Program-made: the position numbers and the translations under genes
Source: a virus
Length of the DNA stretch: 64,000 nucleotides
Reading direction: 5' to 3' (one strand)
Virus record (IMG/VR): IMGVR_UViG_3300037245_001077
Location: 1-64,000 of that record
Shown here: positions 32,932-40,704 of the stretch, one piece after another
How positions within the stretch are numbered: position 1 is the first letter of the stretch
Layout: every line of letters starts with the position of its first letter
The notes under the pieces: model-generated
The model's input: the letters and a program-made list of their open reading frames with translations, nothing else
The model's database searches: none
Told to the model about the DNA's origin: nothing

Positions 32932-33377
32932 ATGAGAAAGAAATGAGTGAGTATGAAGAAGAGGTTCAGGGGATAATCAATCGTGAGTTGCTGATTCGGT
33001 TGCTTTATCTGTCTGTTCAGTTCGGGCTGATCTGGGGCACTATCAGGTTTATCATGATTGGTAACTCTCTTGCGGGTCTCACCTGCTTCTTAGGGTTCCT
33101 GGGTCTTGGGGTTCTTATTATGTCTAAGCTTGCTCTTAATCTTCTCTCTCGTTTGAATGTGCTGGTGGAAGTAGGGGTGAAACGTTCTTTCTTTGATAAG
33201 ACGCTGGGCCGACCGAATCCTGGGCAAATTGATCGTCTACTTCGATGTGAGTGTGATGAGTGTCAGGAAATGCGTGACCGTTTTGAGTTACCTAACCGTA
33301 TAGATTTAAACTCTCTGCTTACTGAGATGGAAGAAGAGGATGATGCACAAATGGAGAAGAAGTTGACGGAGCATTAG
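32928..33377 (+). CDS. Two-span membrane protein inserted between exonuclease and polymerase genes
   Basis: 149 residues, start ATG 32928 after AGGAGG. Two hydrophobic helices near residues 22-40 (LLIRLLYLSVQFGLIWG) and 48-65 (LTCFLGFLGLGVLIM), then a cytoplasmic tail with a Cys group (CECDEC). The stop abuts the polymerase ATG. Could anchor the replisome to the membrane; that is inference. Confidence 0.7.
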   Translation: MNEKEMSEYEEEVQGIINRELLIRLLYLSVQFGLIWGTIRFIMIGNSLAGLTCFLGFLGLGVLIMSKLALNLLSRLNVLVEVGVKRSFFDKTLGRPNPGQIDRLLRCECDECQEMRDRFELPNRIDLNSLLTEMEEEDDAQMEKKLTEH

Positions 33378-34853
33378 ATGGCAGGATTTTATAGCTTTGC
33401 GGAAGGCGGCTCTCCACGCTGGTTGTGTGACTACCAACGTCAACTCTTGAACGCCTTTGTGGATATAGAAATGACGGGATTTCCGTTCTCTCCTGTGGTC
33501 CACCAACAGTTCATTGGTAATGCCAAGAGGATCTACACCGATTACGAAAATCGTTTGCGGAGCAACAAGGATTTCCAAAGGTACTGTCAGCTCAACGATA
33601 TCCCAACTGCTCCCGATGATAAGAAGCGATTTAACTTTGGGTCGCCCACCCAGCTCCGTGAGTTCCTTTTTGCAGGCCAACTTCAAGGAGGCCAAGAGTT
33701 AGAGGCTATCAAGGTGAGTAAGGCTACAGGGGCAGCCAGTACTGACCGGGAATCGTTAGAGCATTTTGCGGAGGAAGGCAATGAGTTCTGCGCTGATCTC
33801 CTCGTCATCCGTAACTTCGGCAAGCTCCTGAGTTCGTTTGGTGAACCGCTCCTGTCCTTTTACTCTACGCGCACGGGGGCGTTGCACCCCACGTATTTTT
33901 TGGCGAAGGTGATTGATGGAACCGGGGTAGCCGGTGGTACACATACGGGGCGTCTTAGCTGTAAGCACCCGAACATGCAGCAGATCCCTAAACGAGACAA
34001 GGATGAGGAGGGGATAGGTTTAGCTGGTGTAGATGTACGGCGGTCATTCGTACCGATCCCAGGTCATTTACTTGTCGAGGTAGATCAGAGTCAGGTCGAG
34101 GTCAGGGTCGCAGGCATGTATTCGTTAGATCAGAAAATGGGAGAGTTCTTCAAGGCCGGTGGAGATTTCCATACTCGTGTAGCCAGTCAGGTGTTCAAGC
34201 AGGATTTCGACGAGCTTACACTTATCCTCAAAGATAAGGACCATACCGATTATTCAGTGGCTAAGAAGTATAGGTCCGCAGCTAAGACATTTACGTTCGG
34301 GCTTATGTTTGGTATGGGCCTCGGGAAGCTCACACGACAGAGTGGGTTGACTGATGAGGAGGGAGAAGCGTTCATGGAGGAGTACTTCAATACCTTCCCT
34401 GAGTTCGCACGGTGGCGAGAGGGCATGATCGAGTGGGCTAAGGAGGAGGGCTATGTCACTACCCTCTTTGGTCGTAGGCGCATGATTAAGATTTCTGGGT
34501 ATGCTACAGACGACGGTAGAGAGGAGAGAATAGGGGTCAACACTCCAATTCAGTCAGCGGCAGCAGATATTACATTGTACGGATTGTCGAGGGTTTGGCA
34601 GTTTATAACAGAGAATAAACTGGAAACCAGAATTCTTGGAACAGTTCACGATAGTATAATATTTTCGATGCCACCTGCCGAGGTGAACGAGATACTGCCG
34701 AGGATAGCTCAGATGATGATTCGTCCTCCGAATCTGGAGTGGCTCCTTGATGAGGTGCCGGTGCCGCTATCTGTAGGAGTAGACATCGGAGAAAATTTTC
34801 GAGATATGAAAGAAGTTTCACTTGACAATGTACTAGCGGGAAGGATTATTTGA
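33378..34853 (+). CDS. Family A DNA polymerase, polymerase domain only
   Basis: 491 residues with all three palm/finger motifs: motif A DQSQVEVR, motif B RSAAKTFTFGLMFG and motif C TVHDSI. GRLSCKHPNMQQIP is also typical of the family. There is no exonuclease domain; it is encoded in 31699-32931. The usual Tyr of motif B (YG) is Phe-Gly here. Start ATG 33378, six bases after GGAG. Copies the phage genome. Confidence 0.95.
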   Translation: MAGFYSFAEGGSPRWLCDYQRQLLNAFVDIEMTGFPFSPVVHQQFIGNAKRIYTDYENRLRSNKDFQRYCQLNDIPTAPDDKKRFNFGSPTQLREFLFAGQLQGGQELEAIKVSKATGAASTDRESLEHFAEEGNEFCADLLVIRNFGKLLSSFGEPLLSFYSTRTGALHPTYFLAKVIDGTGVAGGTHTGRLSCKHPNMQQIPKRDKDEEGIGLAGVDVRRSFVPIPGHLLVEVDQSQVEVRVAGMYSLDQKMGEFFKAGGDFHTRVASQVFKQDFDELTLILKDKDHTDYSVAKKYRSAAKTFTFGLMFGMGLGKLTRQSGLTDEEGEAFMEEYFNTFPEFARWREGMIEWAKEEGYVTTLFGRRRMIKISGYATDDGREERIGVNTPIQSAAADITLYGLSRVWQFITENKLETRILGTVHDSIIFSMPPAEVNEILPRIAQMMIRPPNLEWLLDEVPVPLSVGVDIGENFRDMKEVSLDNVLAGRII

Positions 34854-35131
34854 TGGCACAGCGACACACGAAAGTTACCCGGAGACCAGGGCGGAAAAAA
34901 TGCTCCAGTAAGGCTAAGCAGCAGAATAACCATAGGAGGCAGAAGAACTGGTTGCGGCATGAGTACACTCGGAAGTTAGCTCGGAAATTGTCAAAGATGG
35001 CTACTCTTATTGACAAAGGTGAGTACCAAGGGATTGCGAATAGTCCTCTGCTCCATTTGAATTGGGATTATGTGATCAAGAGATCCCTGCTAGCAAATTC
35101 ATCTTGGAAGAAGTCCCTACAAAAGAGTTGA
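34853..35131 (+). CDS. Small very basic protein
   Basis: ATG 34853 overlaps the polymerase stop. 92 residues with more than 25 Lys/Arg and many His, probably DNA- or RNA-binding. Ends at a promoter. Confidence 0.65.
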   Translation: MAQRHTKVTRRPGRKKCSSKAKQQNNHRRQKNWLRHEYTRKLARKLSKMATLIDKGEYQGIANSPLLHLNWDYVIKRSLLANSSWKKSLQKS

Positions 35132-35156
35132 CATTATCAACCACATCGTGTACGTT
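35128..35156 (+). promoter_or_regulatory. Promoter TTGACA-17-TACGTT
   Basis: Perfect -35 (35128-35133), -10 TACGTT (35151-35156), spacer 17, TG next to the -10. It would transcribe the secreted repeat-protein gene 42 bases downstream. Confidence 0.6.
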
Positions 35157-35197
35157 GTATAAGAGGGCGACAATATAATGACTGTTTGGAGGTATCA

Positions 35198-36679
35198 ATG
35201 AAACGGGTTTTATCAATTTGGTTTGTGTTAATTTTAGTGGTTGTGGGCTTTGGGTATACGGAGACATCCGACTACCCAGGTCAACGTGCTATGAGGCGAG
35301 TTCCTGTTGAGGGAGCTTCTAGTTGTGGCGTTACTCCGTTATATGCGGGGCAAGATACTCAGGTTGGTTATGCCCAGGTGACTTGGTTGCCGGATGTGGT
35401 TAAGATCACCTATACCATCGATCAACCAGGCTGGCATATGACCACAGGCTACGTGGGCTGGTGGTATCCTGATGAGGAGCTTCCCCCAAAAGCAATTCCC
35501 GGTTGTGGTGCTAATAAAACTAATTGCGTTGGTACTGAGCAGCCAGATTCCCCAACAAGTCATACGTTTACGATTGATCGTAGCCTAGTTGATCCTGCTT
35601 GTATTTTTGCTATCCATGCTGATGTTATTGGCCCTTGTGGTGAACAGAAGACGCAGAAGATAGCGTACTACGATGGCTTTACTTTCCCCGACGAAGTGTT
35701 GATGAGAGTGTTTAATGTCGGGGCGCGTTCCTATTTCAGAGTCCAAATTGATGGTGACGGTGTAAGTGGCTCCGGGTATAATGGCTGGTGCTTGGATAAG
35801 CAACAAGATATCACGCCTGGTTACTGGTACAGAGCAAACGTTATCCAAGAGTGGGCTGATCTTGCATATCTTCTTGATGATCCCGAACATGACCTACCTC
35901 TGATTGAGTGGATTGTGAAAGAGCGTATGGTTGGTCGAATTATCATTAACGATGTGATTGTCACGCGAAGGCATGTACAGAATGCCATTTGGTATATCCT
36001 AGGGGATATTAAAAATACTGGTTCCGTAGCAAGGTCCATTGCGGACGCTGCTGAAGATGCTGTTTATGCCATGGCTTTTGAGTACGGCTCAACTACTAAA
36101 GACTACGAGCGTGGTTGTTGGAAATGGGCCGGGATGATAGTTCTCGATCCTATGTTTGATGCCCCATGGTCAGGTGGTGAGGCTCATGCTCAGCCTATCC
36201 TGGTTCCTATCATGCACCAGATCCCGTGTGAAACACCTACTCCTACTGAGACGCCTACCCTTACTCCTACTCCACCCCGCAGAACAAGGACTGCAACTGC
36301 TACTGTTACGAACACCCCCACGTCTACTAGCACTCCTACAGCTACAGACACTCCCACGGTAACTAATACTCCCACAAAGACTCAGACACCTACAGGCACA
36401 CGCACACCTACGACAACGGCAACCGTGACCCGTACTCAGACACCTACGAGCACTAGCACTCCTACGAGCACTCAGACGCCTACGAGCACTCGAACATCTA
36501 CGGATACGCCTACGCATACCTCCACACCTACTCAGACGGCTACGTGGACGTTTACGCCTACGCAGACGGCTACCTTTACTCCTACTCCTCCCCCAATGTG
36601 TGGGGAGACAGCATGGGCGTTTGGTCAGTATCCCTTTACTCAATCCTGGGGTTGGTTCTATGAATGTTGTCCTGAATAA
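35198..36679 (+). CDS. Secreted protein with Thr-Pro repeat tail
   Basis: Start ATG 35198 after GGAGG. Residues 1-22 form a Sec signal peptide ([18 protein letters not shown]). Residues 25-345 form a Cys- and aromatic-rich soluble domain; residues about 345-465 are a Thr/Pro/Ser repeat (TPT, TST, TNT units), typical of secreted surface proteins and known from Chloroflexota and other environmental lineages. The end is a short Cys-rich cap (MCGETAW ... CCPE). It sits between polymerase and SSB genes with its own promoter. Function unknown; adhesion or envelope modification is inference. Confidence 0.8.
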   Translation: MKRVLSIWFVLILVVVGFGYTETSDYPGQRAMRRVPVEGASSCGVTPLYAGQDTQVGYAQVTWLPDVVKITYTIDQPGWHMTTGYVGWWYPDEELPPKAIPGCGANKTNCVGTEQPDSPTSHTFTIDRSLVDPACIFAIHADVIGPCGEQKTQKIAYYDGFTFPDEVLMRVFNVGARSYFRVQIDGDGVSGSGYNGWCLDKQQDITPGYWYRANVIQEWADLAYLLDDPEHDLPLIEWIVKERMVGRIIINDVIVTRRHVQNAIWYILGDIKNTGSVARSIADAAEDAVYAMAFEYGSTTKDYERGCWKWAGMIVLDPMFDAPWSGGEAHAQPILVPIMHQIPCETPTPTETPTLTPTPPRRTRTATATVTNTPTSTSTPTATDTPTVTNTPTKTQTPTGTRTPTTTATVTRTQTPTSTSTPTSTQTPTSTRTSTDTPTHTSTPTQTATWTFTPTQTATFTPTPPPMCGETAWAFGQYPFTQSWGWFYECCPE

Positions 36680-36702
36680 GTTTGATCACTGAGCGGTGGT
36701 CA

Positions 36703-36729
36703 GGGGGGAGTTAATGCTCCCCCCGTTTA
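36703..36729 (+). terminator. Terminator-like hairpin after the repeat-protein gene
   Basis: GGGGGGAG-TTAATG-CTCCCCCC, then GTTTA. The stem is strong but the T tract is short. Confidence 0.65.
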
Positions 36730-36741
36730 CTAGGAGGTAAA

Positions 36742-37209
36742 ATGAAGATTTCGATGAAGGTGGGCGGTCAGAAGTTCGACTATGATATCGAAAAAGAGTT
36801 AAATTTCGATCCAGAGTTCGTGTTTGATGTCCTCGGGGAGCAACCTGGGAAACAGGTATGGTGGTGGCATTTGGTGAGCATGAAGGAGCGTGAGGTTGAA
36901 GATTTCAAGGTCAACATGGATGCGGAGCTTGCCCAGATTGAGTTGAATTTCCGTGCAGATGGTAGTGTTCTTGAGGCTCAGTACGGCAAGGTTACAGAGT
37001 CGGTGATCCGCTCAGCAGTAGCCATCCATCCCGACGTTATCACCATCCATAAGAAGGCCAACGCCATGAAGCAGGATCTGAATATGCTCAAGGCTGCGGC
37101 TCGGGGATTTGATGCTCGTGGTCCTCTGCTCTGTACTGCGGGATCAGCGCAGAAAGCAGAAGTCCAGGCTCGGCTCCGGCAACTGGTAGGAAAGGCAAAA
37201 AAAGACTAG
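36742..37209 (+). CDS. UvsY-like recombination mediator (tentative)
   Basis: 155 residues, ATG 36742 after AGGAGG. The C-terminal half follows the T4 UvsY pattern: a helix pair, then LNMLKAAARGFDARG, comparable with the LDAIKSRGF region of UvsY. UvsY loads UvsX on gp32-covered ssDNA, and gp32- and UvsX-like genes follow directly. The N-terminal half is beta-rich and differs from UvsY. Confidence 0.5.
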   Translation: MKISMKVGGQKFDYDIEKELNFDPEFVFDVLGEQPGKQVWWWHLVSMKEREVEDFKVNMDAELAQIELNFRADGSVLEAQYGKVTESVIRSAVAIHPDVITIHKKANAMKQDLNMLKAAARGFDARGPLLCTAGSAQKAEVQARLRQLVGKAKKD

Positions 37210-37235
37210 ACAAGCTTGACATCGTGTGATACATT
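37207..37235 (+). promoter_or_regulatory. Extended -10 promoter before the SSB gene
   Basis: TAGACA (37207-37212), spacer 17 and TACATT (37230-37235) preceded by TG-A, an extended -10. Two GTAAACGTA copies follow at 37253 and 37273, possible protein-binding sites in the leader. Confidence 0.5.
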
Positions 37236-37295
37236 ATGGCTGTCTCGTATTTGTAAACGTATTTGTTAACCCGTAAACGTAAAGGAGAAAGTAAC

Positions 37296-38282
37296 ATGAG
37301 TCGTAATAGTAAGTTGGCTGAAGCTCTCCGGAAGAACAGGGAACGGTCCTCAGGACAATTCCTTCCGTTCTTCAAGTTCCCCTCAGGAAAGACAGTGATC
37401 CGTATCCTGCCTGCGTCCGCAAAGGATGATGATGGCGACTGGTTCCTGCCTGTGGGATTTCACTATAACGTGGATGATAAGCGTCCTATTACCTGTCGGT
37501 ATGAGACTCAGTGGGCTGAGGATAACTGCCCTGTCTGTGACATGGTACGTGAGCTTCGCTCGGATGGTATGAATGATGAGGCCGGTAGGATCGCTCTACG
37601 GCGTCAGTTCATCGTTCGTGCAATCGTGCGTGGTGAAGAGGATAAGGGAGCGCAGATGATTCGTTTGCCCTCTACTCTTTTCCAGGCTGTCGGTGAGATC
37701 ATCCGTGACGAAGAGACGTTCGGTGATGTGCTCCACCCCGGACCTAAGGGCAGGGATATCATCGTGGTCAAGACCGGCGCGAATCTCCAGACGGAGTATC
37801 AGGCGAACGCTCATCCCAAGAACGTTCCAGCTCTCCCCACACCTGAGGAGACTAAAGCTCTTATTAGTGCTTTCCCCGTTATCGCAGATCTTGTGACCGT
37901 TCCCGATGAGGAAGAGGTTGCTGGTGTCCTCAAGGCCAAGTTTGGATACGTCTCGGCCATGGGTGACGTATACGAGGAAGAGGATGACGATGATGATAAC
38001 ACTTCGTGGGAAGGTGATAACGATGTTCCTTACGGTGGTGGTGTAGAGACTACCGAGGAGAATGCGCCTAGCGAGCCTGAGGCCAAAGAAGATGATGGTG
38101 CCTTGGATGCTTGGATGGCATCGGATGGTGAGGAGGAGGATGACGGTCCTAGTGTCTCTGAATTGGCGCGAGCAGATCAGGAAGGGGCTAAGGTCTCTGG
38201 TTTGAAAGATGACCTCAAGGACAAGAAGACTCCTCCTAAGAAGCGTCGTGGGCGCACGAAGAAGACGCAGCCCGTAGCGTAG
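37296..38282 (+). CDS. gp32-like single-stranded DNA-binding protein
   Basis: Start ATG 37296 after AAAGGAG. Residues 1-150 follow the gp32 pattern: a basic N-terminus, LPFFKFPSGKTVIRILP, a zinc site (H, C and CPVC in FHYNVDDKRPITC ... NCPVC) and a core domain. An acidic stretch at about 235-300 is followed by a Lys/Arg-rich end (KKRRGRTKK), whereas gp32 normally ends acidic. It protects ssDNA and coordinates UvsX, UvsY and polymerase. Confidence 0.87.
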   Translation: MSRNSKLAEALRKNRERSSGQFLPFFKFPSGKTVIRILPASAKDDDGDWFLPVGFHYNVDDKRPITCRYETQWAEDNCPVCDMVRELRSDGMNDEAGRIALRRQFIVRAIVRGEEDKGAQMIRLPSTLFQAVGEIIRDEETFGDVLHPGPKGRDIIVVKTGANLQTEYQANAHPKNVPALPTPEETKALISAFPVIADLVTVPDEEEVAGVLKAKFGYVSAMGDVYEEEDDDDDNTSWEGDNDVPYGGGVETTEENAPSEPEAKEDDGALDAWMASDGEEEDDGPSVSELARADQEGAKVSGLKDDLKDKKTPPKKRRGRTKKTQPVA

Positions 38283-38288
38283 TCAGTC

Positions 38289-39383
38289 ATGGGTAGACGG
38301 AAGTCTGTTGATGAGCCAGAGGTAGTGAAAACTGCCTCTGGTTCTTCTATTATCCTTGATTTAGTCAAGTACTTACAATCCGAAAGCGATGTGGATGTTG
38401 GGATCTTGGGCGATGACACTGGAGTAATCGCCAATCCGAAGTTCCTACCCACTGGGTTGCCTATCATCGATCATATGCTCGGTGGGGGTATACCCGCAGG
38501 CAGGCTGACGGAACTATTCTCCAAAGGTCAAGGGCTTGGGAAGAGTAGCCTTGTTGCTCGGTTGATGGTGGAGATGCAAGCGCAGGGTGGCGAGGTGATC
38601 CTTATGGACACTGAGCATGGTTTCACTAACGAGAGACTAGAACAGCTTGGCGTGGATCTGAATAGAGTGATCAAGGTTCAACCGGAGTACATTGAACAAG
38701 GTGCATCAGAGATTAAAAAGATCTTGAAATTCCTCAAGAACAGCAAGACCAAGCGCGAAGACAAGACGCTTATCGTGTGGGATAGCATTACAGCTAGTCC
38801 CAGTAAGCAGGAGTTCGAAGCAGAGTATGGTGACATGCAAATTGCCAGTGCTGCTCGTGCTTGGAGTTCAATAATCAAAATCTTAAAAGATCAGGTGGCT
38901 AGGTCTGAGGTGTACATAGTTCTTGTCAACCAGACACGTACCAACATCATGCAGATGTTTGGAGAGAAGCAGAAGTCCACAGGTGGTATTGCAATCAAGT
39001 ACTACGTGGGGGCCAGTCTGGTACTCAGTCGAGGAGCCAATGCGTGGTTGAAAGAGGGGCCGCAGCGAGTAGGATTCAAAGTGACTATGATGACTGAAAA
39101 GTCTCGGGTGGCTGCTCCGTACAGAGTGGCCGAGGCACATTTCCTATTTGACTCAGGCTATGACAGATGGCGAGCGTTGTTTGATCTACTCATAAAGCTC
39201 CATATTATCAAGGTAAACGGAGCATGGTATGAGTTGTCTGGGGTGTCTAAGTCCTTCCAAGCGAAGCAATTTGAGACTGTAATCACCTCATTATCTGATC
39301 CATTTAGGAAAGAAGTAATTGAGGCGTTGCGTGAAGCACGCATCACACCCGAAGGTATAGCGTACTTTTTCCCTGACGAATAG
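38289..39383 (+). CDS. UvsX/RecA-type recombinase
   Basis: 364 residues. N-terminal LGGGIPAGRLTELFSKGQ leads to a Walker A-like GQGLGKSS near residue 80, whose first position is Lys instead of Gly. Walker B-like LIVWDSIT, the RecA-type loop MQIASAARAW and NQTRTNIMQMFG follow. Strand exchange in recombination-dependent replication and repair. Six bases after the SSB stop. Confidence 0.9.
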   Translation: MGRRKSVDEPEVVKTASGSSIILDLVKYLQSESDVDVGILGDDTGVIANPKFLPTGLPIIDHMLGGGIPAGRLTELFSKGQGLGKSSLVARLMVEMQAQGGEVILMDTEHGFTNERLEQLGVDLNRVIKVQPEYIEQGASEIKKILKFLKNSKTKREDKTLIVWDSITASPSKQEFEAEYGDMQIASAARAWSSIIKILKDQVARSEVYIVLVNQTRTNIMQMFGEKQKSTGGIAIKYYVGASLVLSRGANAWLKEGPQRVGFKVTMMTEKSRVAAPYRVAEAHFLFDSGYDRWRALFDLLIKLHIIKVNGAWYELSGVSKSFQAKQFETVITSLSDPFRKEVIEALREARITPEGIAYFFPDE

Positions 39384-39391
39384 GGGGCAAT

Positions 39392-40504
39392 ATGAAGTTC
39401 TGTGTGATCGGTGATCCGCACTTTGCGAATCGCAAGGTCTTTGCACGTCCTACCAAGGTGACAGGCGTCAATAGTCGTCTGTTAGCTACCCGACATACAT
39501 TTGAAACCATTGGTGAAGATCTGGAAGAGGACATTGAACATGTCCTTGTTTTAGGTGATATCACCCATGACCATGGGATACTGACTCCTGCTGTCTACTA
39601 CATGGCCAATTCTGCGTTGTGGGATCTCGCCTGTAATGACCGTGTGGTTCGTGTCCTCTCAGGCAATCACGATATTGATGCCTACGGTATGAGTATCGTC
39701 CCTGTTTTTGAGTATTGGGATGATAATGGAGAAGAGAAGATAGAGCACGTCCAGGCCGGTCAGATGATCTCCCATATGCCTGACGCTGAGGAATGGGTAG
39801 TTTACGGTATCTCCTTCATGTCTCATGCTAGAACTATAGACGCTCTTGAGAGTATGGAGAAACACTTTATGGATAAGCGTGTGGTTCTCTGTATGCACCA
39901 CCACTTTGATGGAGCAGAGCACGGAGTCCATGAGTTCCAGCCAGCCGGTGGGCTTAACCCTAGCGATATCCCTGACTGCGTCGAGGTGGTGCTGAGCGGG
40001 CATTACCACAAGAGGCAAAAGATTGGGAAGCGCATCCTCTATGTAGGTGCTCCGATGCAACAAGATTTCGGAGAATCCACCTATACCCCCGGCTATACAA
40101 TAGTCAAGCTCCTAAACGGTAAACCACCTAAAATCGAGTTCCGAGAGATACCAGCAACGGTAGCGCCCAGATTCCATATCCTGCCTTATAACCTACCCAC
40201 TGCGGACATACCTGGGTTGCCGGAGTCTGACTATTATCGTATCGACATCCCCTATGATTGCAATATGAGTGAGGCACATACGCTGGCGAAGAAACTCAAG
40301 TATGCAGCAGTACGAGTTGTTCCCGTTACATCAGTCCTTCGTTCCCGTGTCGAGAAGCACTTGGCAAAGGAGGGGAAAGAGGGTAAACTGGAACTCGGTG
40401 ATATCATCGAGGCTTACGCGGCTATGAACGCTGAACCAGGACACGTGGATGAGCTTGTTGATCTTGGTATGGACATCGCTAATAAGGTAATCAATGAGGA
40501 GTAG
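39392..40504 (+). CDS. SbcD/Mre11-like nuclease (T4 gp47-like)
   Basis: Start ATG 39392 after GGGG. Calcineurin-type metallophosphoesterase motifs: GDPHF at the N-terminus, LGDITHD near 55, GNHDID near 93, HHHFDG near 175 and SGHYHKR near 204. With the SbcC homologue downstream it processes DNA ends and structures. Confidence 0.92.
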   Translation: MKFCVIGDPHFANRKVFARPTKVTGVNSRLLATRHTFETIGEDLEEDIEHVLVLGDITHDHGILTPAVYYMANSALWDLACNDRVVRVLSGNHDIDAYGMSIVPVFEYWDDNGEEKIEHVQAGQMISHMPDAEEWVVYGISFMSHARTIDALESMEKHFMDKRVVLCMHHHFDGAEHGVHEFQPAGGLNPSDIPDCVEVVLSGHYHKRQKIGKRILYVGAPMQQDFGESTYTPGYTIVKLLNGKPPKIEFREIPATVAPRFHILPYNLPTADIPGLPESDYYRIDIPYDCNMSEAHTLAKKLKYAAVRVVPVTSVLRSRVEKHLAKEGKEGKLELGDIIEAYAAMNAEPGHVDELVDLGMDIANKVINEE

Positions 40505-40506
40505 TC

Positions 40507-40704
40507 ATGGCTCAGCTTACAGTTGTCGGTGAAGAGTTTTTGCGGGCGATCCAGGGGGCCGTAGGTGATGAACTACGAGAATCGCGTGGCCCTTATGAAA
40601 TAGTCACTAATCAGGATATCGATTGGTACATGGATCAAACAGCTCAATGGTTAGTGAAACAATACTTTAGGAGTAGAAATGAAGTTCCTGAAGATAAAGA
40701 TTAA
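40507..40704 (+). CDS. Unknown 65-residue protein
   Basis: ATG 40507 two bases after the SbcD stop. Helical and acidic. Overlaps the SbcC start by 26 bases. Not recognised. Confidence 0.65.
   Translation: MAQLTVVGEEFLRAIQGAVGDELRESRGPYEIVTNQDIDWYMDQTAQWLVKQYFRSRNEVPEDKD

Noticed and set aside
35900-36600. CRISPR-like repeats
   Set aside because: The repeats are irregular 6-12 base Thr-Pro codon units within a reading frame, with no constant spacers.
36170-36643. 157-residue Ser/Arg-rich minus-strand frame
   Set aside because: It is the complement of the Thr-Pro repeat codons of 35198-36679 and has low complexity for that reason.
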